Positions 8,669 to 15,813 of a stretch of 43,546 nucleotides of DNA are shown here, piece by piece. Position numbers and translations under genes: made by a program. Source of the DNA: Bacillota bacterium (GTDB taxonomy: Bacteria; Sysuimicrobiota; Sysuimicrobiia; Sysuimicrobiales; Segetimicrobiaceae); NCBI GenBank assembly GCA_021324295.1, contig JAJPJJ010000043.1, forward strand, positions 1 to 43,546, given 5' to 3'. Positions within the stretch are counted from its first letter, which is position 1. Each line of letters starts with the position of its first letter. The notes under the pieces were generated by a model that saw only the letters and a program-made list of their open reading frames with translations, ran no database searches and was not told the DNA's origin.

Positions 8669-9395
8669 CGGATCCGGGGACCGCTCTCCTCGCCGTCCGG
8701 CGCGTGAGCGCCCGCTACGACAGGTTTCCCGTGCTGGCGGAAGTGTCCTCGAGGTGGGCCCCGGGGAGATCGTCTGTCTCCTCGGGAGCAACGGCGCGGG
8801 GAAGACCACGCTCATCCGCGTGGTGCTGGGTCTCCTGCGCCCGTCCGGTGGAGAGGTGTGGCTGTTCGGGCGGCGCGTCGATGGCTGGATGCCGCACCGC
8901 ATCCCGCGGAGCGGCGTCGGGGTGGTCCCCGAGGGCCGGCGCCTCTTCCCGAAGATGAGCGTGTACGAAAACCTCCTGATGGGTGCCCACGGCCGCGCGG
9001 CGCCGGCGGAGGTGCGTGCTCGGGTCGAGGAGCTCTCCCGGCGCTTTCCGCTGCTGCGCGAGCGCGCCGGGCAGCCCGCCGGCACGCTCTCCGGCGGTGA
9101 GCAGGCACAGGTCGCGATCGCCCGCGCCCTCGTCGGCCGCCCCCGCCTGCTCATCCTCGACGAGCCGTCGCTCGGGCTCTCGCCCCGCCTGTGCCTGGAG
9201 GTGTTCCGCCTCGTGCGCGAGATCCATGCGGCGGGGACGGCCGTGCTGCTCGTCGAGCAGAACGCCCGCCAGAGCCTCATGGTCGCCGACCGTGGCTACG
9301 TGCTGCAGAAGGGTCAGGTCGTCCTCGCGGGCACGGCGGCGGACCTGCGCGCCGATCCGCTGGTCCGGCGCGCATACTCGCTGGCCGAGGCGTAG
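8665..9395 (+). CDS. LivF-like ATPase with apparent -1 frameshift near the N-terminus
   Basis: ATPase of the Liv importer. The GTG at 8665 overlaps the TGA of the fused LivM-LivG gene and encodes TDPGTALLAVRRVSARYDRFPVLAEVS. At about 8745-8749 the frame must shift by one base to join VGPGEIVCLLGSNGAGKTT, as though one base were missing in TCCTC (expected TCC CTC, Ser-Leu). The rest is intact to 9395: Walker A GSNGAGKTT, the LivF-typical VPEGRRLFPKMSVYENL, signature LSGGEQAQVAIARAL, Walker B LLILDEPSLGLSP and H-loop-region EQN. Translation from an internal ATG at 8754 would lack the first beta strands. It is either a sequencing or assembly indel or a real lesion that would inactivate the importer. 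Confidence 0.85.
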
Positions 9396-9477
9396 GTAGG
9401 GCCGCCTGGGTGGTGGTCCGGTCGAGCCGCGCGCCGGTCGGCCGTCCGAAACGCGGACGTCCCACCCCGCACCGGCG

Positions 9478-10737
9478 TCACGCCGGGGGTTGCCCTGGCG
9501 GGCCGGCGGCGGGACGTCGCGCATATCCGGCTGCTCGCGCCATGATGAGCACGGCGCCTAGGAGCGTCAGCGCGCCGGCCAGGAACGCCGACTCGAGCCC
9601 GCGAGCGACGCTCACGAGCCCGAACACGACCGGGCTCGCGATCGCGCTCACGCGCTGGACGCTCTGCCGCACTCCGAACGCGATGCCCCAGAATTCTGCG
9701 GCCACGCATTCGGCCAGGAGGCTCATGGTCAGCGGCTGGGTGAAGCCGAGGCTCGCTCCCAGCAGCCCCGACGCGACGACCAGCGTCCAGAACTGGTGCA
9801 GCAGCGGCGTGATCCCCAGCGCGATCGCCGCCAGGGCGGTCGCGCCGAGCAGCAGGCGGGCGTAGCCGAGCCACGCGACGCCCCACGCCAGCAGCGTGCG
9901 GACCAGCATCGAGCTCAAGCTGACCGCGGCGACGACGAGGCCGATCAGGGTATCGGGGAGCCCGACCTTGTGCAGGTAGAGAGGGTAGAACGACTGCTGC
10001 AGCGTCTGCGCGCACACCATCATGGATGAGAGGAACAGGATCGCACCGACGCCGCGCTGGCGCACGATCGCTCCGATGACCGTGTGGGCGGTCGCAAGCG
10101 AGACCCGAGCCCGCGCGGCCGCCGGGACGCCGCGGAGGGAGGCGGTCACCCCGAAGGCCGGCAGCATCAGGAGCCACACCGGCGCGAACGCCGCCGTGTA
10201 GCCGAAGTGCCCCGCGGCGAGCCCGCCGATCACCGGGCCGACCACCGCGCCGGCGGAGTTCCACAGAGCGTAGTAGCCGTAGTTTCGGACGCGCGTGGCA
10301 TCGGTGCTGGCCGCCGCCACGATCGCCTGCGGCGCGATGGCGAACCCGATGTTGCCGATGCCCATCAACGCGTAGGCCACGGCGACCGCCCAGAGCCTGT
10401 GCAGCACCGTCAGGATCGCGCCCGCTGCGGCGAACAGGATCACTGAGGCCTTCGCGACCACGATGGGGCCGCGCTCGTCCACCAGCGCGCCCGCGTGGAT
10501 GGACACGAGCAAGGGCGCGACGCCGGAGACGCCGACGATCGTCCCCACGACCGCCACCGACGCGCCCTGGGCGGCGAGGTAGAGGGGGATGAATGGCGCG
10601 GCGCTGTACCACGCCGCGTTGGACAGGACCTGCAGCGCGTTGTTGAGCCAGAGGACCGACGGCGGCGCCATCGCGGCCCGCCCGGCATCCCCGGCGGAGG
10701 GCGCGCCCGCCGCGCCGGCGGCGCGCGTGGCGCTCAA
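9478..10737 (-). CDS. MFS transporter
   Basis: Major facilitator superfamily permease, 419 aa, with about 12 hydrophobic segments and a central loop rich in Ala/Arg (about 210-225). It is most like the MdtG/arabinose-efflux type. The TTG start at 10737 overlaps the TGA of the upstream selenoprotein gene (TTGA), implying translational coupling; an internal ATG beginning MAPPSVLWLNN is an alternative start. Convergent with livF across an 82-bp gap. The substrate is unknown. The coupling suggests it exports or imports something linked to the selenoprotein's reaction. Confidence 0.88.
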   Translation of the reverse strand: MSATRAAGAAGAPSAGDAGRAAMAPPSVLWLNNALQVLSNAAWYSAAPFIPLYLAAQGASVAVVGTIVGVSGVAPLLVSIHAGALVDERGPIVVAKASVILFAAAGAILTVLHRLWAVAVAYALMGIGNIGFAIAPQAIVAAASTDATRVRNYGYYALWNSAGAVVGPVIGGLAAGHFGYTAAFAPVWLLMLPAFGVTASLRGVPAAARARVSLATAHTVIGAIVRQRGVGAILFLSSMMVCAQTLQQSFYPLYLHKVGLPDTLIGLVVAAVSLSSMLVRTLLAWGVAWLGYARLLLGATALAAIALGITPLLHQFWTLVVASGLLGASLGFTQPLTMSLLAECVAAEFWGIAFGVRQSVQRVSAIASPVVFGLVSVARGLESAFLAGALTLLGAVLIMARAAGYARRPAAGPPGQPPA

Positions 10738-11438
10738 CGTGCCGTCCGGTGCGCCGCCACGGCCTCGGCGTAGCCGGCGATCAGCGGGTGCGGGCGGTCG
10801 GCGGTGGAGCGAGCCTGGGGGACGAAGAGCGTGGCCACGAAGAACGGGTGGGACGGCAGCTCGACGATGCGCACCTCGCCGCCGCGCCCCACGCCGCTGA
10901 CCACGATCCCGCCCGCCTGCAGCGCGTCGCGGTACGCTGGGTTGACGCCGTAGCGGCAGTAGTACGCTTCGGGGGCCCGCGCGCTGCCGTAGAGGTCAGC
11001 GGCGCGCGTGCCGGGCAGGATCGTGACCGGTTCCTCCTGCCCGACCAGGGAGCAGGTCAGGGGCGTGATGACCGGGCACGCGGCGCCTGGGTTGGTCTCT
11101 GCATGATCCGCGTCCTTGAGTCCAAGGACGTTGCGCGCGAACTCGACGATCGCGTGCTGAAAGCCCCCTCACGTGCCGACGAGCGGCACGCCGCGCTCGC
11201 GCGCGTAGCGAATCGCGCGCAGCGCCCCGTCCAGGCTGCGGTAGGGGCTCGCGGGGGCGATCCAGAGCCCGTCGAAGCGTGCAAGCTGCCCGGCCGGATC
11301 GCTCCCGATGCTGTCCGTCGGGATCCAGACACCGCGGATGCCGGCGTGCGCGAGCGCCTCGGTCGTGAACCGGTGCGTGGGGTTGTGAGCGTTGTAGTCG
11401 CCGATGATTCCCACCAGCGCAGGGGTCGTCGTGGCCAT
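10734..11438 (-). CDS. Selenoprotein related to the CTP synthase C-terminal (GATase-like) domain, Sec90 by UGA
   Basis: Reading through the in-frame TGA at 11169-11171 gives one continuous 234-aa protein. It runs from MATTTPALVGIIGDYN through RGVPLVGT-U-GGFQHAIVEFARNVLG to LPSHPFFVATLFVPQ and the stop at 10734. Cys-containing relatives carry GTCGGFQH, so Sec90 replaces the nucleophile-elbow cysteine. NCBI recognises a 'CTP synthase C-terminal region-related (seleno)protein' family, and this matches it. A hairpin at 11133-11157 is placed like a bacterial SECIS. selA and selB are in the same window. The His-Glu dyad of true amidotransferases (FHPE) reads FVPQ here, so glutaminase activity is doubtful. 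Conventional gene calling would give an 89-aa stub. Activity is unknown. The downstream MFS gene overlaps the stop. Confidence 0.9.
11133..11157 (-). promoter_or_regulatory. Candidate bacterial SECIS hairpin
   Basis: On the minus strand, directly after the UGA, GC-A-CGCGA pairs with TCGCG-C-GC around the 9-nt loop TCGTCGAGT: five inner pairs, one A-C mismatch and two outer pairs. The loop starts about 20 nt after the UGA, in the range expected for SelB-recognised bacterial SECIS elements, which have little primary-sequence conservation. The same bases encode HAIVEFAR. Folding was done by eye only. Confidence 0.6.
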
Positions 11439-11444
11439 ACACAG

Positions 11445-11450
11445 ATTATA
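11445..11450 (-). promoter_or_regulatory. TATAAT -10 box for a possibly leaderless selenoprotein mRNA
   Basis: A perfect TATAAT on the minus strand ends 6 nt before the ATG at 11438, which would place the transcription start at or next to the A of the start codon. There is no Shine-Dalgarno sequence in the gap and no clear -35 box at the expected distance. This is the -10-to-ATG spacing seen in leaderless genes of Deinococcus and Actinobacteria. Confidence 0.5.
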
Positions 11451-11614
11451 CTCTCCGTCGCGCCCCGCGGGGTCGCGCCTCCCCCGTGGCGGCAGGGGCT
11501 GGCCTCCGGGGAGCGTCGGGGACCTCTTGCGGCGCGCCCGCCGCTATGAGACGATCGCGACGCCGGTGGAGCAGGGGCCACCGTGGACGCGATGTCCCCG
11601 CGAGGAGGGCGCCG

Positions 11615-11911
11615 ATGCTGTACGTGATGCTCCTCAACTGGAAGCCGGGCCTCAGCAGGCAGCAAATGGACGGAGCGCTCATGAGGCGCTCCCAGTGGCA
11701 ATATCCTCGGGGAGCGAAGGTCGTCGGCGAGTACTGGCTGGCGGCGTCCTCGCCCGCCGTCGTCTCCGTCTTCGAGGCTTCCGATTACGAGCCGATCTTC
11801 GAGATCGACCTCACCTGGAGCGACGTCTTTGATATCACGGTCGTGCCCGCGACCACGCCGGAGGAAGGCCTCAGACTGGGACCGGAGATCCTGCGGCGGC
11901 GCCCGGCGTAG
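11615..11911 (+). CDS. Small conserved protein, DUF3303-like
   Basis: A 98-aa protein starting MLYVMLLNWKPGLSRQQMDGAL and ending in VPATTPEEGLRLGPEILRRRPA. The single-domain alpha/beta pattern resembles DUF3303-type proteins: YVxxxxWKPG start, WQYPRGAKVVGEYW, then a phenylalanine-rich FEASDYEPIFEID strand. The ATG follows CGAGGAGGGC. It stands alone, divergent from the selenoprotein gene and convergent with the BKACE gene 7 bp away. The function of the family is unknown, and the family match is from memory of the pattern, so moderate. Confidence 0.65.
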   Translation: MLYVMLLNWKPGLSRQQMDGALMRRSQWQYPRGAKVVGEYWLAASSPAVVSVFEASDYEPIFEIDLTWSDVFDITVVPATTPEEGLRLGPEILRRRPA

Positions 11912-11918
11912 CGGCGCG

Positions 11919-12833
11919 TCAGAAGTGGGGCCGGGGGATGCGGAGCATCTCCCGAGCTTGATCGGGCGTGGCGATCTCGCGTCCCATCTTGCGCGCCATC
12001 CAGGCGACGAGCTCGACCAGCTCGGCGTTGCTCGTTGCAGGCTCGCCCGGGCGGACCCACCGGCGATCCTCCTTGCCGATCCGGACGTGCGCCCCCATCG
12101 CGATGACCTGCATCATGAGGGCGTTCGCCTGGTGGAGAGGGAACGGCGCGCGGGGTTCGGTGTAGATCGTGGCGTGCCAGATGCTCTCCGGCGGCATATA
12201 GCGCACGCGGTGCTGGATGGACTCCATGGTCCCGGGCGCCCAGGTGAACCCCGGCGCCTCGCTGAGGAGGTTGATCCAGATCGGGGGCACCAGCAGATGT
12301 TCTCGCACGGCCCACCGGAGATTCCACGTGGCGCCCACCTGGAACACCTCGCACTCGGGCAGCACGCCCATGTCCAGGTTCCACTGCAGGGCCTCCCGGA
12401 TCCGTGTGCGGCTCCAGATCACCTGCTGGTCACGGTCGTAGAAGTCCACGTCGCTCATCACGATGTTCCCGATCTCGAACTTGCCGCTGCCCATCTTCCT
12501 GACCACGTCGGTCCGCGTCTCCAGCGGCATGGAGCCCTTCGCGTACATCCTGATGACGTCGCTCTTCCGGGCCAGCCGGCGGAACAGTTCCGCGGTAGCC
12601 TCGATCTCCACGGGCCCCGGCACGGCGTAATGGGAGCCGTCATCGCGGAGGACCGAGATCCCGTGGAGATGCGCGATCGCCGCCCCCGCCTCGCGCGCGG
12701 CGACCGCTTCGCTGACCGCGTGCTCGATCTCCCGTTCGAGCTCCGCCTCGCTGGGCGTCGTGCGGAACGGGTGCTCCTCCCGCTCGATGTTGGGCTCGCT
12801 GGCGACGATGATCAGCGGCGGCGGTGTCGACAC
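11919..12833 (-). CDS. BKACE family (DUF849) beta-keto acid cleavage-like enzyme
   Basis: A 304-aa protein of the beta-keto acid cleavage enzyme superfamily (DUF849), whose members use zinc to condense a beta-keto acid with acetyl-CoA. Supporting features are AREAGAAIAHLHG with the His-X-His pair H55/H57, the ETRTDVVRKMGSGKFEIGNI segment and the C-terminal GAHVRIGKEDRRW, the usual (V)RVGxED active-site stretch. Two common positions differ: HLHG lacks the following Arg-Asp, and the N-terminus reads IIVASEPNIER. The substrate may therefore be atypical. The GTG start has GAGGGGTGAT upstream and lies 47 bp after the amidohydrolase stop, in the same operon. Confidence 0.85.
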   Translation of the reverse strand: MSTPPPLIIVASEPNIEREEHPFRTTPSEAELEREIEHAVSEAVAAREAGAAIAHLHGISVLRDDGSHYAVPGPVEIEATAELFRRLARKSDVIRMYAKGSMPLETRTDVVRKMGSGKFEIGNIVMSDVDFYDRDQQVIWSRTRIREALQWNLDMGVLPECEVFQVGATWNLRWAVREHLLVPPIWINLLSEAPGFTWAPGTMESIQHRVRYMPPESIWHATIYTEPRAPFPLHQANALMMQVIAMGAHVRIGKEDRRWVRPGEPATSNAELVELVAWMARKMGREIATPDQAREMLRIPRPHF

Positions 12834-12880
12834 GGATCACCCCTCGGCGGATCGGACGTCGCTGTCCACGGGCTGCGGCG

Positions 12881-14014
12881 TCACGCGCCGTCGGCCGCCG
12901 CCGATCGCGAGAGGCCAGGCGCCGGCGCGGTGCGCGGGGGGAGCCCATACAGCTCGCGCGCGGTGTCGTAGAAGATCCGCCTCCTGAGCTCCTCGGGCAT
13001 GCGGGGAAAGGCGTCCGTCGGGGAGTCGAAGTCCCAGTGCGGGTAGTCCGAGGAGAACATCAAGGTGCGCTCGGCGCGATTCCACTTGAACACCTCGAGC
13101 AGGTGCGACGGATGCTCGGGCTCTTCCAGTGGCTGGGAGGTGAAGCGCACGTGCTCCCAGACGTACTCGCTCGGCGGTCGCTGCACCCACGGCGTCTGGT
13201 GCCGGAGCCCCCGCCAGTCGGCGTCCAGCCGCCAGAGGAACGGGGCCAGCCACGCATATCCGCCCTCCACGAACACGACGCGGAGCTTGGGGAACCGCTC
13301 GAAGGCTCCCTCGAAGATCAGGCTCGCAAGATGCGTCATGTACCCCTGGGGCCTCACCTGCCGGTTCTCGATGTAGTACGATCCGTACCCGGCGAGCGAC
13401 GGCTGGCCGTTGATGCCCACGCCTTCGCTACCGGTGTGCAGGGTGAAGGGCAGGCCCAGGGCCTCGCAGACCTCGAAGATCGGATGGTAGTACCGGTTAC
13501 CGTAGGGCAGGCGGGCGCCGTTGCTCACCAGGACCTCCACGATCGCCGGGTGACGGCCGACGCGCTCGATCTCCTTGACCGCCTGGGGGACGTCCTGGGT
13601 GGCGATCAGCATTGCGCCCCGGAGGCGCGGATCCGCCGCGAGCCACTGCTCGATCAGGTAGTCGTTGTACGCGCGGGCGAGCGCCGCAGCGAAGTCCGCG
13701 TTGGGCAGGGTTCCAAGCGGCCGCAGCTCCTGCCCGAGGAGGATCGCGTACTCCACGTTGTAGGCGTCGAGCAGTTGCTCGCGCATGAGGTCCAGGTCCG
13801 AGCCGGCGAAGCCCTCGCGGGGCCACGCGTCCGCCCGGTAGCCGCGGTCGCCGCCATTCAGGTACCCGGCACTCGGCAGCGTGATGCCCCACTCGCGGAC
13901 ATCCTCCTGATACGCCCGGGGCAGGTACGGCCACAGGGCGCTCAGCTGGCGGTCCTTGAACCGGTTGTGCACGTCGCAGTCGATGATCGGCATTCCGCGC
14001 GCGGACTCCGGCAT
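12881..14014 (-). CDS. Amidohydrolase family 2 (ACMSD/TIM-barrel) protein
   Basis: A 377-aa metal-dependent hydrolase or decarboxylase of the amidohydrolase-2 family (PF04909), related to ACMSD and 4-oxalomesaconate-hydratase-like enzymes. The N-terminal metal motif is DCDVH (D12, D14, H16). HTGSEG and a C-terminal SSDYPHWDFD provide the further barrel ligands. Strong ribosome binding site (GGAGAGGAGG) before the ATG. It is second in the Rieske-amidohydrolase-BKACE unit, suggesting degradation of an aromatic or cyclic acid; the actual substrate is not determinable. Confidence 0.9.
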   Translation of the reverse strand: MPESARGMPIIDCDVHNRFKDRQLSALWPYLPRAYQEDVREWGITLPSAGYLNGGDRGYRADAWPREGFAGSDLDLMREQLLDAYNVEYAILLGQELRPLGTLPNADFAAALARAYNDYLIEQWLAADPRLRGAMLIATQDVPQAVKEIERVGRHPAIVEVLVSNGARLPYGNRYYHPIFEVCEALGLPFTLHTGSEGVGINGQPSLAGYGSYYIENRQVRPQGYMTHLASLIFEGAFERFPKLRVVFVEGGYAWLAPFLWRLDADWRGLRHQTPWVQRPPSEYVWEHVRFTSQPLEEPEHPSHLLEVFKWNRAERTLMFSSDYPHWDFDSPTDAFPRMPEELRRRIFYDTARELYGLPPRTAPAPGLSRSAAADGA

Positions 14015-14049
14015 CGGGCTCCTCCTCTCCGGTCACGTGCCGGGCACCC

Positions 14050-14454
14050 TCAGGCGTGCAGGATGACGAGCTCGCCCTCGGTCGTCACCTCGAAGGTCTC
14101 CAGCGTGACGTCGTCGCTCTCGGGGCGCTCGACCGTCACGTCGTAGGTCTTAACGCGCATGCGGTGGGGGTTGAAGTACGTCCGGCCGGTTGCGATCTCG
14201 AATTCCCACCCGTGCCAGGGACACCGGATGATCTCCTGATCGCGCCCGTAGACGTACTCGTACGGCTTGCCCGGCAGCGTGGTGCCCTTGATCTTCCCCA
14301 GGCAGAGCGGCGCGCCCTGATGCGGGCAGCGGTTCCGCAGCGCGTAGAACCGTCCGCGGATGTTGAAGACGCCGATCGACCGCCCGCCGACGACCACGAT
14401 CTTCCGGGTGCCGGGGGGGAGCTCCGAGACCGTCCCGACGACGCACCGCGGCAT
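14050..14454 (-). CDS. Rieske [2Fe-2S] ferredoxin-like protein
   Basis: A 134-aa single-domain Rieske protein with both cluster-binding boxes: CPHQGAPLC (C43, H45) and CPWHGWEF (C78, H81). The extra PGKPYEYVYGRDQ loop between the boxes is longer than in nitrite-reductase-type Rieske ferredoxins. It probably delivers electrons to an oxygenase encoded elsewhere, since no oxygenase large subunit is adjacent. It is the first gene of the minus-strand unit, about 140 bp downstream of a promoter at 14594-14622. The ATG has only a weak Shine-Dalgarno. Confidence 0.92.
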   Translation of the reverse strand: MPRCVVGTVSELPPGTRKIVVVGGRSIGVFNIRGRFYALRNRCPHQGAPLCLGKIKGTTLPGKPYEYVYGRDQEIIRCPWHGWEFEIATGRTYFNPHRMRVKTYDVTVERPESDDVTLETFEVTTEGELVILHA

Positions 14455-14558
14455 GGCACCGGCTGGGTCAGCGCGCGCGTCGGACCGTCACACAGGAGCT
14501 GCGCAGGGCTGCGTGCATCCTCCGTCCTCCTGGACGCTACGGCCACGTCCCGGTATTG

Positions 14559-14587
14559 TTGACATGCCGCCGGTCGTCGTTTATTCT
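14559..14587 (+). promoter_or_regulatory. Sigma70-type promoter for the catabolic/transport cluster
   Basis: A perfect -35 TTGACA (14559-14564), a 17-bp spacer and -10 TATTCT (14582-14587) precede the PotD-type gene by about 150 nt. The surrounding 14570-14630 stretch is unusually AT-rich for this window. It overlaps, back to back, the minus-strand promoter at 14594-14622. Confidence 0.7.
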
Positions 14588-14593
14588 TAATCA

Positions 14594-14622
14594 AGTATCA
14601 TCAATGTCGGGCATAAAGTCAA
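14594..14622 (-). promoter_or_regulatory. Sigma70-type promoter for the Rieske-amidohydrolase-BKACE unit
   Basis: On the minus strand, -35 TTGACT (14617-14622), a 17-bp spacer and -10 GATACT (14594-14599) face leftward. The expected start near 14587 gives a ~130-nt leader to the Rieske ATG. Its initiation region coincides with the -10 of the rightward promoter, so the two transcripts probably compete or share one regulator. Confidence 0.62.
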
Positions 14623-14734
14623 TGATCGCGGCTGCCGTCCCCTGCGCGTGGCGCGATCCACACAGCGGCTGCATGGCGCGACGATCGCTTCGTCCTTGGG
14701 GTCACGAGCCCTGATGCCACGAGGAGGCGCCTCG

Positions 14735-15781
14735 ATGAGATGGTGGCGCGGGTGCGCGTTGGCGACGGTCATCGTTCTCGCGGCGGCGGTCGCGGGGCCT
14801 CTGGATGCCGCGCCGTTCAGCGGCCAAACGCTGCGCGTACAGTTCTGGCCCGGCGCCACGGCCTCGGCGATCCAGAAGTACATCGTGGACCCGTTCGTCA
14901 AGAAAACCGGGGCGAACGTGGTCGTCGAATACGGAAACACGTCCAACTCGATCGCGAAGGCGCGCGCGCAGAAGAACGACCCCCAGCTCGACGTGCTGTT
15001 CATGGACGACGTCGGCGTCCTGACGCTGGCCCGCGAAGGCATCCTCGAGCAGCTCGACCTGGGCAAGCTGCCCCACGCGCGGGAGATCTACGCCGGGTAC
15101 ATCGTCGGCGACCGCTACGGGATGGGGGTGTTCTCCTACGCGGTTACGCTCCTCTACAACAACAAGGTGCTGCCGTCTCCCCCGACATCCTGGCGCGACC
15201 TGTGGGACGCGAGGTATCGCGGCAAGATCCTCGGCCCGCCGGCGAACATCACGCAGGCGCTGCTGCTGACGGTGATGGCCGCGAAGCTCGGCGGTGGCGG
15301 GCTGGACAACCTCGATCCGGCGTGGGGGATGCTCCGGCAGCTGAAGCCCAACATCCACTCCTTCCCGCAGAACTTCGCCATCGCCGCGGAGCTCATGAAG
15401 TCCGGCGAGGCCGTGATGACCGTGAACACGATCCCGCAGTTCAAGGCGTACATCGAGCAGGGCTATCCGATCGCCCCCGCCTACCCCAAGGAAGGCTACT
15501 TCGCCACCACGTCCGCGGTCGTGCTGGTAAGGGGCAGCAAGGCGCGGCGCGACCTGGCATACGCGTTCATCGATGAGGCGCTGACGCCCGAGGCCCAGGG
15601 CGGGGTGGCGGAGCAGCTCTGGTACAGCCCGACGAACCCCCGCGCGCCGGTTTCCCCGGCCACCCGGAAGTACATCGTCACGCCCACGCAGTATCGCAAG
15701 GCGATTCCGTTGGACCTGGAGAAGCTCCTGAAGGCGCGCCCCCAGATCATCGACCAGTGGAACAAGATCTTCACGCAGTAA
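14735..15781 (+). CDS. ABC transporter substrate-binding protein, spermidine/putrescine (PotD) type
   Basis: A 348-aa extracytoplasmic binding protein of the PotD/iron-type class. The signal peptide is MRWWRGCALATVIVLAAAVAG, followed by the first lobe (GQTLRVQFWPGATASAIQKY), LDVLFMDD, YGMGVFSYAVTLLYNN, SWRDLWDARYRGKI and GEAVMTVNTIPQFKAY. The ATG at 14735 has ACGAGGAGG upstream; longer in-frame starts from 14648 would bury the signal peptide. It is first in the importer operon, followed by two permeases and an ATPase. The ligand may be a polyamine, opine or other small organic cation, given the catabolic genes downstream. Confidence 0.9.
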   Translation: MRWWRGCALATVIVLAAAVAGPLDAAPFSGQTLRVQFWPGATASAIQKYIVDPFVKKTGANVVVEYGNTSNSIAKARAQKNDPQLDVLFMDDVGVLTLAREGILEQLDLGKLPHAREIYAGYIVGDRYGMGVFSYAVTLLYNNKVLPSPPTSWRDLWDARYRGKILGPPANITQALLLTVMAAKLGGGGLDNLDPAWGMLRQLKPNIHSFPQNFAIAAELMKSGEAVMTVNTIPQFKAYIEQGYPIAPAYPKEGYFATTSAVVLVRGSKARRDLAYAFIDEALTPEAQGGVAEQLWYSPTNPRAPVSPATRKYIVTPTQYRKAIPLDLEKLLKARPQIIDQWNKIFTQ

Positions 15782-15813
15782 CGGAACCGGGAGCGCGGGG
15801 GGCAGGCCGATCG

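Noticed and set aside
8740-8755. Programmed frameshift in livF
   Set aside because: No slippery heptamer, internal Shine-Dalgarno or clear downstream structure; a simple indel explains it.
11169-11438. 89-aa stand-alone gene ending at the TGA at 11169
   Set aside because: The downstream frame continues the same domain without interruption to 10734 and overlaps the next start, so the TGA is better read as selenocysteine.
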